A stretch of DNA of 5,379 nucleotides from an uncultured Collinsella sp. (GCA_902478765.1 CABSMN010000106.1:1-5379); one strand, 5' to 3'; shown: positions 1 through 5,270, counted from the first letter of the stretch. A program made the numbers and translations. Notes: generated by a model not told the origin, from the sequence alone.

Positions 1-46
1 TACACTTCTAGCTTCGTCGGCAGCGTCAGATGTGTATAAGAGACAG
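1..46 (+). other. Untrimmed Illumina/Nextera adapter (non-genomic)
   Basis: Bases 14-27 (TCGTCGGCAGCGTC) and 28-46 (AGATGTGTATAAGAGACAG) together are the Nextera read-1 transposase adapter; the second part is the Tn5 mosaic end. Bases 1-5 (TACAC) fit the end of the P5 primer, and 6-13 (TTCTAGCT) sit exactly where the 8-nt i5 index belongs. From memory this index equals Nextera XT S515. The stretch is library construct sequence left on an assembly end, not biology. The true genome starts at 47. Small ORFs starting here with MCIRDR or MYKRQ are adapter artefacts. Confidence 0.98.
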
Positions 47-849
47 ATCGTACCGTCGGCACGCTCAAGTTCTACTACAAGACCCCGCGCGCCGTCGACC
101 GTACCCAGTATGCGCTTGCCTCGGGCTTTGCCGAGATCTTGTCCACGCAGCTCGCCATCCACGAGCTCGAGGTGCAAAAGGAACTCACGGCGCGCGCCGA
201 GGTGCGTGCGCTGCAAGCGCAGATTAACCCGCACTTCCTGTTCAACACGCTGAACACCATTGCATCGTTTACGCGCACCGACCCGCTGCGGGCCCGCGAA
301 CTGCTTCGTGAGTTCTCATCGTTCTATCGTGCCACGCTCGACAACTCGGGATCGCTTATTCCGGTCTCGCGTGAGGTTGCACAGACCAAGCGCTACCTTA
401 CCTTTGAGAAGGCCCGCTTTGGCGAGGACCGCGTGCTTGCGACGTTCGATGTGTCCGAGGACGTGGAAGATACGCTGGTGCCGGCGTTCGTGATCCAGCC
501 GATTGTCGAGAACGCCGTACGTCATGGTATGGGCGATGACGACGCCCTGAGGATCGACGTGACCGTTCACCAAGACGGCGAGGATGCAATCTTGATTGCC
601 GTGGCCGATAATGGCGTGGGCATGGATGAGGGTACCGCCGCCAGACTGTTTGACGAGCGCTCTGCCCGTCCCGACGCCAGCTCTCCCCAGGGTGGCGGCG
701 CCGGTGTGGCCATGCACAATATTTCGGAGCGCATCCATCGCTTTTATGGGCCGCACTCCTATACGCGTGTCGAATCGGCACCGGGCAAGGGCACCAAAGT
801 GCTCCTTCATCTTGATTTGTCAGAGAGCATCTTTGACATTCAAGAGTAA
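47..849 (+). CDS. LytS-type sensor histidine kinase, C-terminal part (5' truncated)
   Basis: This is the C-terminal 266 residues of a membrane sensor kinase that autophosphorylates on His and passes the phosphate to a LytTR response regulator, presumably the gene that follows. The frame is open from the first genomic base (first whole codon at 49) and is closed upstream only by a stop inside the adapter, so the gene is cut by the contig end. Fragment residues 1-30 (GTLKFYYKTPR and on) resemble the end of the GAF-like domain of LytS proteins. Residues 55-80 form the His_kinase (PF06580) motif QINPHFLFNTLNTI with phospho-acceptor His62. The HATPase has an N box (IVENAVRHG, Asn155), a G1 box (VADNGVGM, Asp187) and a G2 box (GGGAGVAMHNI, 215-225). 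The transmembrane sensor half is missing, so the ligand cannot be inferred. A Met at 139 gives a shorter ORF but is internal. BtsS/YpdA-type kinases are alternatives within the same family. Confidence 0.93.
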
Positions 850-858
850 AATAAAAGG

Positions 859-896
859 CTACGGGCTCAACGTCATGCGACGGATGCCCGGCGTAG
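859..896 (+). other. Intercistronic hairpin between kinase and regulator
   Basis: The arms CTACGGGC (859-866) and GCCCG-GC-GTAG (886-896) pair with a two-base bulge. Inside them, CGTC (871-874) and GACG (879-882) form a second stem around ATGC. No T-run follows, so this is not a standard intrinsic terminator. It lies between the kinase stop and the regulator's ribosome-binding site. It could affect mRNA processing or the expression ratio of the two genes; that role is inference. Confidence 0.45.
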
Positions 897-921
897 TTAG
901 TTGACGAAAGGTTTTATCCCT

Positions 922-1638
922 ATGCTGCGTGCGATGATTGTGGATGATGAGGCGCCGGCTCGCTCGGAGCTTCGCTTCCTGCTCGAGCAAACGGGCAAGA
1001 TCGGCACGATCACGGAGGCGTCGAGCGTCCGCTCCGCCATCGAGATGCTTATGGAAAGTCGCGTGGATGTCGTGTTTCTCGATATCTCGATGCCCGGTGC
1101 CTCGGGCCTGCAACTTGCCGAGGCGCTGCATAAGCTCAAAAATCCGCCGGCGATCGTGTTTGTGACTGCGTATAGCGACCATGCGGTCGAGGCATTCGAC
1201 GTGGATGCCGTCGATTATCTGATGAAGCCGGTCGAGGAAGCTCGCTTGGATCGCGCGATCGAGAAGGTCATGCAACGCGCCAAGCCGGTTACGGACAGCA
1301 AGGTGACCATCGAGCGTATCCCGGTGGAAAAGGGCGGCCGTAAGGTGCTCATTCCCGTGGACGACATTCGCTTTATCATGGCCAAGGACGATTACTCCTG
1401 CATCTATACCGTCGATGATCGCTTTTTGTCGACGACCTCGCTGGCGCAGTTTGAGGCCAAGCTCTGCGATTTTGGCTTCTTCCGTGTTCACCGCCGCTAT
1501 ATCGTCAACTTGGCGTGCGTCACGGATGTCGAGACGGTGCCCTCGGGTGCCATCCAGCTGGGCATTACGGGCGTCGACGAACGCGTGCCGGTTTCGCGCC
1601 GCCGCGTCGTGCCGCTCAAGAAGGCCCTGAGTCTCTAG
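922..1638 (+). CDS. LytTR-family response regulator (receiver + LytTR DNA-binding domain)
   Basis: This is a 238-residue cytoplasmic transcription factor, the normal length for LytR/AlgR regulators. Residues 1-120 form a receiver domain with the acidic pair Asp8-Asp9, phospho-acceptor Asp54 in FLDISMPG, Thr82 in VFVTAY and Lys102 in YLMKP. Residues from about 133 to 236 form a LytTR domain with the typical DDYSCIYT strand and the FFRVHRRYIVNL segment. The ATG at 922 is preferred because GAAAGG (905-910) lies 11 bp upstream and the protein then begins MLRAMIVDDE, as in the family. A TTG at 901 would add seven residues and would swallow the Shine-Dalgarno site. It lies 72 bp after the kinase gene on the same strand, so the two very likely form a two-component pair. 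Family members control cell-wall, pyruvate or peptide-linked genes; nothing here identifies the regulon. Confidence 0.94.
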   Translation: MLRAMIVDDEAPARSELRFLLEQTGKIGTITEASSVRSAIEMLMESRVDVVFLDISMPGASGLQLAEALHKLKNPPAIVFVTAYSDHAVEAFDVDAVDYLMKPVEEARLDRAIEKVMQRAKPVTDSKVTIERIPVEKGGRKVLIPVDDIRFIMAKDDYSCIYTVDDRFLSTTSLAQFEAKLCDFGFFRVHRRYIVNLACVTDVETVPSGAIQLGITGVDERVPVSRRRVVPLKKALSL

Positions 1639-1644
1639 CACACT

Positions 1645-1694
1645 GGCCCCGCAGCCCTGTAGACCCATCGTCTGCGGAGCCGTGGGGCCTTTTT
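1645..1694 (+). terminator. Intrinsic terminator after the two-component operon
   Basis: GGCCCC (1645-1650) pairs with GGGGCC (1684-1689), followed by five T (1690-1694). An inner CCGCAG (1649-1654) / CTGCGG (1672-1677) pairing is an alternative, so the stem is imperfect. It starts 6 bp after the regulator stop, which fits the end of that operon. Confidence 0.7.
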
Positions 1695-1733
1695 GTATGT
1701 ATCTGCCGAATCGTTTTTTGCGGAAGGGATCCC

Positions 1734-2201
1734 ATGAACAGTGCAAGCGCCAAGCGTATCGACATCATCTCGGACACCCACGGCTATCTTTCGCCTGCGC
1801 TCCTGGATGAGCTTGGGGGCGCAGACCTGATTATCCACGCCGGCGACCTCACGTCAGAGATGGACTACGAGCACCTATGCACCATCGCCCCCGTGCGGGC
1901 CGTACTGGGCAACAACGATTACTACCGCGACTACGGCCCCGATGTAGACCGTCTTGCGCTCTTTACCTACGAAGGCCTCAAATTCGCCGTAGCCCACTAC
2001 CGCGAAGACCTTCCGGTGGGATCCGTAGACGTAGCCATCAACGGCCACACCCACGTAACCAAAGAAGCCCAAGTGGGCCGCTGCTTAGTCCTCAACCCGG
2101 GCAGCGCCAGCTACCCCAGAGGCACCCGAGGCCCCACCATGGCCAGAATGCTAGTAAAAGACGGCCATGTCATAAGCACCAAGTTTATTGACCTAGACTA
2201 A
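1734..2201 (+). CDS. YfcE/MJ0936-family metallophosphoesterase
   Basis: This is a 155-residue cytoplasmic phosphodiesterase-like protein of the calcineurin-like superfamily (PF12850 type). Family members use two divalent metals to hydrolyse phosphodiester bonds, and their natural substrates are mostly unknown. Visible metal-binding motifs in order are DTHG (Asp14, His16), HAGD (Asp38), GNND (Asn60 or Asn61, Asp62), His88 in AHYR and GHTH (His105, His107), then the typical LNPGS (120-124). Position 88 is normally followed by Gly in YfcE; here it is Tyr. The ATG at 1734 has AAGGGA (1724-1729) just upstream. The same frame runs back to 1515 inside the regulator gene, but that part lacks homology to the fold and has no ribosome-binding site. 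The gene is flanked by terminators on both sides and so looks monocistronic. Its base composition (C and A rich) contrasts with the G- and T-rich genes around it. Confidence 0.92.
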   Translation: MNSASAKRIDIISDTHGYLSPALLDELGGADLIIHAGDLTSEMDYEHLCTIAPVRAVLGNNDYYRDYGPDVDRLALFTYEGLKFAVAHYREDLPVGSVDVAINGHTHVTKEAQVGRCLVLNPGSASYPRGTRGPTMARMLVKDGHVISTKFIDLD

Positions 2202-2207
2202 CCGCAA

Positions 2208-2242
2208 CAAAAACGGGGGATGCAGATGCGTTCCCCGTTTCC
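2208..2242 (+). terminator. Intrinsic terminator after the phosphoesterase gene
   Basis: AAACGGGGGA (2211-2220) pairs along its whole length with TTCCCCGTTT (2231-2240), counting one G-T pair, around a 10-nt loop. An A-run precedes the stem and a short T-run ends it, so it could act in both directions. It begins about 10 bp after the stop codon. Confidence 0.8.
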
Positions 2243-2357
2243 ATTTGAGCCAATGGCCGGGCTTCAACAAAAACCTTAGACAACCCCGCCGCGGAGAACG
2301 GGGCCGCCGAGCCGCGAAGCGGCGAGCAACAACAACGGCTCGAACAATGTGACGGCA
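2243..2357. other. Non-coding GC-rich stretch with small nested hairpins
   Basis: No credible gene is seen. Several short dyads are present: CCCCG (2284-2288) with CGGGG (2299-2303), GCCGC (2311-2315) with GCGGC (2319-2323) around GAA, and an alternative GAGCC (2309-2313) with GGCTC (2337-2341). These could be part of the larger palindromic repeat that follows, or an untranslated structured RNA. Neither can be decided from one copy. Confidence 0.35.
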
Positions 2358-2502
2358 GGGAGGGCCTCCGGGGCCGGCGGGCGCGGGTTAAGTTTGTCGC
2401 GAGTTCCGCACGCAAAGGAAAGCACTTAATGTGCTTTCCGTCTTGCGCAGGACTGTAGAGCAGCAAACTTAACCCGCGCCCGCCGGCCCCGGAGGCCCTC
2501 CC
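2358..2502. repeat. Long palindromic intergenic element (39-bp perfect inverted repeat)
   Basis: The left arm at 2358-2396 and the right arm at 2464-2502 are exact reverse complements over 39 bp. The outer ends are GGGAGGGCC and GGCCCTCCC; the inner ends are TTAAGTTTG and CAAACTTAA. The 67-nt centre is also palindromic in register: CGCAA (2411-2415) with TTGCG (2443-2447), and GGAAAGCAC (2417-2425) with GTGCTTTCC (2431-2439) around TTAAT. The whole 145 bp could therefore fold into one very long hairpin in RNA or a cruciform in DNA. No transposase ORF or clear target-site duplication is seen. Candidate identities are a MITE-like or REP/BIME-like element, or a structured RNA. It is too far from a T-run for a classic terminator. 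Confidence 0.9.
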
Positions 2503-2512
2503 GGAGGGACCG

Positions 2513-2564
2513 AAAAATTTTTTCAAAAAAGTTGTTGCGCGCCGGACAGACTTCTGTGTATACT
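2513..2564 (+). promoter_or_regulatory. Probable tRNA-Asp promoter with AT-rich upstream element
   Basis: A good -10 box, TATACT, lies at 2559-2564. A weak -35, TTGCGC (2535-2540), is 18 bp upstream. Directly before that, 2513-2530 is a run of A and T tracts resembling an UP element, as is common at stable-RNA promoters. Transcription would start near 2571, about 40 nt before the mature tRNA. Confidence 0.55.
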
Positions 2565-2610
2565 AATCCCCGCAGCGCACGCGAGCGGAAACAAACGCGA
2601 ACGTCTGCCT

Positions 2611-2687
<77 letters not shown>

Positions 2688-2688
<1 letters not shown>

Positions 2689-2729
2689 ACGCAATTAAAG
2701 CCACGTCTTCGGACGTGGCTTTTTGCGTT
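2688..2729 (+). terminator. Terminator of tRNA-Asp (UUCG tetraloop)
   Basis: AAAGCCACGTC (2697-2707) and GACGTGGCTTT (2712-2722) form a perfect 11-bp stem closed by the stable C(TTCG)G loop, and the T-run covers 2720-2724. An outer pairing AACGCAA (2688-2694) with TTGCGTT (2723-2729) extends it across two unpaired T. This is a very strong intrinsic terminator starting at the end of the tRNA. Confidence 0.92.
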
Positions 2730-2730
2730 T

Positions 2731-2770
2731 GATGCACTTTGTTTCGATAGAACGATCGCCCTGGTGCATC
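2731..2770. other. Inverted repeat GATGCAC/GTGCATC in an otherwise empty stretch
   Basis: GATGCAC (2731-2737) and GTGCATC (2764-2770) are perfect inverted repeats 26 nt apart. From here to about 2830 no gene, promoter or further clear structure is visible apart from a small CCCG/CGGG dyad near 2784-2796. The pair may be chance. Confidence 0.25.
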
Positions 2771-2833
2771 TTCGCCCAGAATCCCCGCGCCTTCGGGAAC
2801 GCAAGTAAAATCTAATAAGTATATCTGTCTGAA

Positions 2834-2889
2834 CAACAGCTTTGTTGCGCAACACCTGTTCTACGAGACAGGGGGTTAGGTTATACTAA
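2834..2889 (+). promoter_or_regulatory. Probable promoter and operator region of the Rrf2 operon
   Basis: TATACT at 2882-2887 is a good -10 box; the -35 position (2859-2864, TTCTAC) is poor, which fits a regulated promoter. Four dyads crowd the region: CAACA (2834-2838) with TGTTG (2843-2847), the perfect 12-bp palindrome TGTTGCGCAACA (2843-2854), CCTGT (2855-2859) with ACAGG (2868-2872), and TTAG (2876-2879) with CTAA (2886-2889) over the -10 box. Rrf2 regulators commonly control their own promoter, so one of these may be the operator; which one is not decidable here. Confidence 0.5.
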
Positions 2890-2941
2890 ATTGCACTGTG
2901 CGCCGCATCTGATGCATTTCGCTCCAAGCGTGGCACTCAGT

Positions 2942-3022
2942 GGATATCCGATTTACCATTTGGATGTCCTGGCGGTCATTTAGCGTCTCGACACAAGCTC
3001 GGCCCCGGAGCTCGTTCGAGCT
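2942..3022 (+). promoter_or_regulatory. Structured leader of the Rrf2 gene with repeated and dyad motifs
   Basis: TGGATATCC (2941-2949) recurs as TGGATGTCC (2961-2969) exactly 20 bp later, about two helical turns. Further on, AGCTCG (2996-3001 and 3009-3014) meets its inverse CGAGCT (3017-3022), the last two forming a 14-bp palindrome with a TT centre. GCATC-T-GATGC (2905-2915) lies just upstream. If transcription starts near 2894 the leader is about 150 nt long. The motifs could be operator sites or an mRNA structure upstream of the ribosome-binding site; this is inference. Confidence 0.35.
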
Positions 3023-3047
3023 GTTCGTATTCCTTGAAAGGGGAAAA

Positions 3048-3533
3048 ATGGACATATCGAGGAAGACTGATTACGCCCTTCGTATGCTGGCGATGCTTGC
3101 TGAGGATCCGGAGCGTTTGCTTTCTGTTCGCACCGCTGCCGAAGAGGTCAATGTCCCGTATTCGTTTGCCCGCTCGATTCAGCATGGTTTGGTCCAGGCC
3201 GGTATTGTGGAGAGCCTGCGTGGCGTCCACGGTGGCATGCGTCTCAAGGTCAGTCCGGACGACGTCACTATCCGCCAGGTCGTCGAGGCCGTTCAGGGCC
3301 CTATGGTTATGAACGACTGCACCGCCCCCGATGGTGACTGTGCGCGCATGGGTGTGTGCTGCTATCATCCCCTGTGGGCCGGAGCCCAGGCGTTGATGCG
3401 CGACTACCTCGATTCCGTTTCGCTCGGCGATATCGTCGCCCATCGCCAGTTCCCAGCCGTCGATCCCAAGTTCGCCGATCGCGATGCGTTTCCCGAGTAC
3501 GCTGCCTGCGCGTACGCTTACCGGGAGGAATAG
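3048..3533 (+). CDS. Rrf2-family transcriptional regulator, probable Fe-S sensor (IscR/NsrR-like)
   Basis: This is a 161-residue winged-helix DNA-binding protein of the usual Rrf2 length. The N-terminus MDISRKTDYALRMLAMLA is the typical first helix, the helix-turn-helix follows at about 26-52, and the wing GVHGGMRLKVSPDDVTIRQVV spans about 59-79. A cysteine group at Cys91, Cys98, Cys104 (with Cys105) and His107 falls where IscR (C-x5-C-x5-C-x2-H) and NsrR bind their clusters, here spaced C-x6-C-x5-C-x2-H. It therefore probably carries a redox- or NO-sensitive Fe-S cluster, though none can be proven. The ATG at 3048 has the strong site AAAGGGG (3037-3043). A GTG at 2940 in frame would add 36 residues unlike the family. 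The DNA-glycosylase gene starts 21 bp downstream with its own AAGGAG, so the two are probably one operon. The upstream dyads suggest self-regulation. Confidence 0.92.
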   Translation: MDISRKTDYALRMLAMLAEDPERLLSVRTAAEEVNVPYSFARSIQHGLVQAGIVESLRGVHGGMRLKVSPDDVTIRQVVEAVQGPMVMNDCTAPDGDCARMGVCCYHPLWAGAQALMRDYLDSVSLGDIVAHRQFPAVDPKFADRDAFPEYAACAYAYREE

Positions 3534-3554
3534 CGCCGCATAAGGAGCATAGCC

Positions 3555-4460
3555 ATGATTCAGGACCCCTTTCGTTCGATGATTCGTTCGGAAGGGGTCC
3601 TGCGTTATCGCGACCTTCCGTGGCGCCGCACACGCGATCCGTACATCATTTGGCTTTCTGAGGTCATGCTGCAGCAAACACAGGTGCCGCGTGTGGAGGC
3701 GCGCATGCCGGTGTGGCTCGATCGCTTTCCGACTGTGCAGGCGCTTGCCCAGGCCGCGCCTTCCGATGTTTTGGACGCTTGGCAGGGCATGGGCTACAAC
3801 CGACGCGCTCTGGCGCTTCACGGGGCCGCTCAGCGCGTTGTAGAGGACTGGGACGGGGAGTTTCCGCGTGAGACGCGTGACTTGGTCGCTCTGCCTGGTA
3901 TTGGCCCGGCAACGGCGCAGGGTATCCGGTCGTTTGCGTTTGATCTTCCGGGTGTGTATCTAGAGACCAACGTGCGCACGGTCTTTTTGCATCATTTCTT
4001 TCCCGATGTGCCGGCTGTTCCCGATCGCGAGCTGGTGCCGCTGATTCAAGCCGCCTGTCCGGCGGCCCCCGGTGCGGTGGCGGATGAGATCGCGCCCTTC
4101 GCCGTGCCTCAAGACGATGCCGACACGCCGCGCGCGTGGTATTACGCGCTGCTAGATTATGGCGCGTATCTTAAGAAGACGCTGCCCAATCCGTCCAGGC
4201 GCTCGGCGGGCTATAGTCGTCAGTCCAAGTTCGAGGGCTCGCGTCGCCAAAAACGCGCCCATATTGTGCGCATGCTACTGGCTGCGCGCGATGGGCGGCC
4301 GGCGGGGATAACGCTTGCTGATGCCGTGGTGGGCGTTAACGAAATGGAGACGGCAGCCGGTCGCGGGCCGGTCGAGTGCGAGCTTGTCGCGGGCATTCTA
4401 GCCGACCTGGAGCGTGAGGGCTTTTGCCGAGCCGAGGGCGATCGCTGGTTGAGTGTGTAG
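3555..4460 (+). CDS. MutY-like HhH-GPD DNA glycosylase lacking the Fe-S cluster loop
   Basis: This 301-residue base-excision-repair protein is related to A/G-specific adenine glycosylase, which removes A opposite 8-oxoguanine. Residues 20-60 carry LPWR, DPYIIWLSEVMLQQTQV and FPTVQAL, close to MutY, including the equivalent of catalytic Glu37 (here Glu36). GMGYNRRALALH (78-89) and the helix-hairpin-helix LPGIGPATAQGI (113-124) follow. The position that is Lys in endonuclease III is Ala119, so no lyase activity is expected. The MutY catalytic Asp in LDGNV is replaced by Glu137 in LETNVRTV. The four-Cys 4Fe-4S loop is absent: after LLDYGAYLKK the chain runs NPSRRSAGYSRQSKFEGS. The C-terminus (about 240-301) looks like a small winged helix rather than the NUDIX-like domain of MutY (usually about 350 residues). 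AAGGAG (3542-3547) sets the start. It is probably co-transcribed with the Rrf2 gene. The substrate may differ from that of true MutY. Confidence 0.85.
   Translation: MIQDPFRSMIRSEGVLRYRDLPWRRTRDPYIIWLSEVMLQQTQVPRVEARMPVWLDRFPTVQALAQAAPSDVLDAWQGMGYNRRALALHGAAQRVVEDWDGEFPRETRDLVALPGIGPATAQGIRSFAFDLPGVYLETNVRTVFLHHFFPDVPAVPDRELVPLIQAACPAAPGAVADEIAPFAVPQDDADTPRAWYYALLDYGAYLKKTLPNPSRRSAGYSRQSKFEGSRRQKRAHIVRMLLAARDGRPAGITLADAVVGVNEMETAAGRGPVECELVAGILADLEREGFCRAEGDRWLSV
3561..3602 (+). other. Strong hairpin inside the first codons of the glycosylase gene
   Basis: CAGGACCCCTT (3561-3571) and AAGGGGTCCTG (3592-3602) are perfect 11-bp inverted repeats with a 20-nt loop. The arms and loop also carry the direct repeat TTCGTTCG (3571-3578 and 3583-3590). 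The hairpin begins 3 nt after the start codon. It could lower translation initiation or protect the mRNA, but may also be a coincidence of the encoded peptide. Confidence 0.5.
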
Positions 4461-4574
4461 CCCGCTCAAATCTGAAGAACGGGATTGTAAGGTTTAAATT
4501 CGCGGCTTGAGGGCATCCTAAAGACAAGGTCGCTCAAAGCCTATGGGCGGCACGTGTTGAAGGGAAGTACACCT

Positions 4575-5114
4575 ATGGATTTTGAGAATTCCCAAACCAA
4601 GAAGAACCTCGAGACCGCTTTTGCCGGTGAGTCCCAGGCACACACCAAGTATCGCTACTACGCATCTAAGGCCAAGAAGGATGGCTACGTTCAGATTTCG
4701 AATATCTTTGCCGAGACGGCGGGCAACGAGTCCGAGCACGCCAAGCTGTGGTTTAAGTATCTGCACGACGGCGCCGTTCCGGGCACTCTGGACAACCTGC
4801 GCGACGCCGCCGCGGGCGAGAACTACGAGTGGACCACGATGTACGACGAGTTCGCCAAGACCGCCGAGGAGGAGGGCTTTGCCGAGATCGCCGAGAAGTT
4901 CCGTGGTGTCGCCGCCGTCGAGAAGGCCCACGAGGAGCGCTACAACAAACTCGTCGAGCGCATCGAGTCGGGCGAGGTGTTTGAGCGTGAGGGCGTAAAG
5001 GTGTGGAAGTGCCTGAACTGCGGGCACCTGCACGTTGGTGCCGAGGCGCCTGAGGTGTGCCCGGTGTGTAACCACCCCAAGGCGTACTTTGAGGAGCAGG
5101 TGGTGAACTACTAG
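4575..5114 (+). CDS. rbr: Rubrerythrin
   Basis: This 179-residue cytoplasmic non-haem iron protein reduces hydrogen peroxide to water in anaerobes, using electrons passed through its own rubredoxin domain. The N-terminal four-helix diiron domain (1-135) shows the ligands Glu19 (FAGESQAH), Glu52 and His55 (NESEH), Glu82 and Glu85 (GENYEW), and Glu116 and His119 (VEKAHE). The C-terminal rubredoxin domain has Cys146-x2-Cys149 and Cys162-x2-Cys165 for one iron. All key residues and the domain order match classical rubrerythrin and its length. The ATG at 4575 has AAGGGAAG (4560-4567) upstream; a GTG at 4554 would place this site inside the gene. The 114-bp gap from the glycosylase gene holds no convincing promoter or terminator, so it may be transcribed alone or as the third gene of the Rrf2 operon. 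Confidence 0.97.
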   Translation: MDFENSQTKKNLETAFAGESQAHTKYRYYASKAKKDGYVQISNIFAETAGNESEHAKLWFKYLHDGAVPGTLDNLRDAAAGENYEWTTMYDEFAKTAEEEGFAEIAEKFRGVAAVEKAHEERYNKLVERIESGEVFEREGVKVWKCLNCGHLHVGAEAPEVCPVCNHPKAYFEEQVVNY

Positions 5115-5127
5115 CGCGTGACGCTAG
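5111..5127 (+). other. Small hairpin over the rubrerythrin stop codon
   Basis: CTAGCG (5111-5116) and CGCTAG (5122-5127) form a perfect 6-bp stem around CGTGA, with the stop codon TAG (5112-5114) in the left arm. No T-run follows. Confidence 0.4.
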
Positions 5128-5135
5128 CGTGAGCT

Positions 5136-5221
5136 GGGCCGGGAGGGCCGGACTACCTTCCCTCCTCGCTCACGGCTTCGCAGGGTCGCGTTGAGGGAAG
5201 GTAATCCGGCCCTCCCGGCCC
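5136..5221. repeat. Second long inverted repeat, downstream of rubrerythrin
   Basis: Arms 5136-5164 and 5193-5221 are reverse complements over 29 bp with one mismatch (C5153 against A5204). The arms start GGGCCGGGAGGGCCGGA and end CTTCCCTC. The 28-nt centre has a further in-register CGC/GCG pair (5167-5169 with 5188-5190). No T-run follows the arms, so this is not a classic terminator; the true one lies 50 bp further on. The outer part shares GGGAGGGCC and its inverse with the element at 2358-2502, suggesting a related repeat family. Confidence 0.85.
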
Positions 5222-5270
5222 GCTTTGGGTCGTCGCGTGCTCGTTACAGAAAAGCTGATAAGAAGTTTGT

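Noticed and set aside
30..253. Two short + strand ORFs starting MCIRDRS and MYKRQ
   Set aside because: They start inside the Nextera adapter and run out of frame with the sensor kinase; these N-termini are adapter translation artefacts.
1515..1733. Upstream in-frame extension of the phosphoesterase
   Set aside because: It overlaps the regulator gene and its terminator, has no ribosome-binding site and lies before the normal N-terminus of the fold.
859..1746. 295-codon open frame on the - strand opposite the response regulator
   Set aside because: It lies wholly antisense to a gene with a full set of receiver and LytTR motifs; the peptide shows no recognisable domain and is explained by GC-rich codon use.
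2911..2919. GATGCATTT resembling an NsrR half-site
   Set aside because: Only one half is present, with no matching second half at the usual spacing, so it is too weak to call.
2940..3047. N-terminal extension of the Rrf2 protein from GTG 2940
   Set aside because: The added residues do not resemble the family, while ATG 3048 has a strong ribosome-binding site and the standard first helix.
4518..5075. 185-codon - strand ORF opposite rubrerythrin
   Set aside because: It is an antisense shadow; rubrerythrin has every iron ligand intact.
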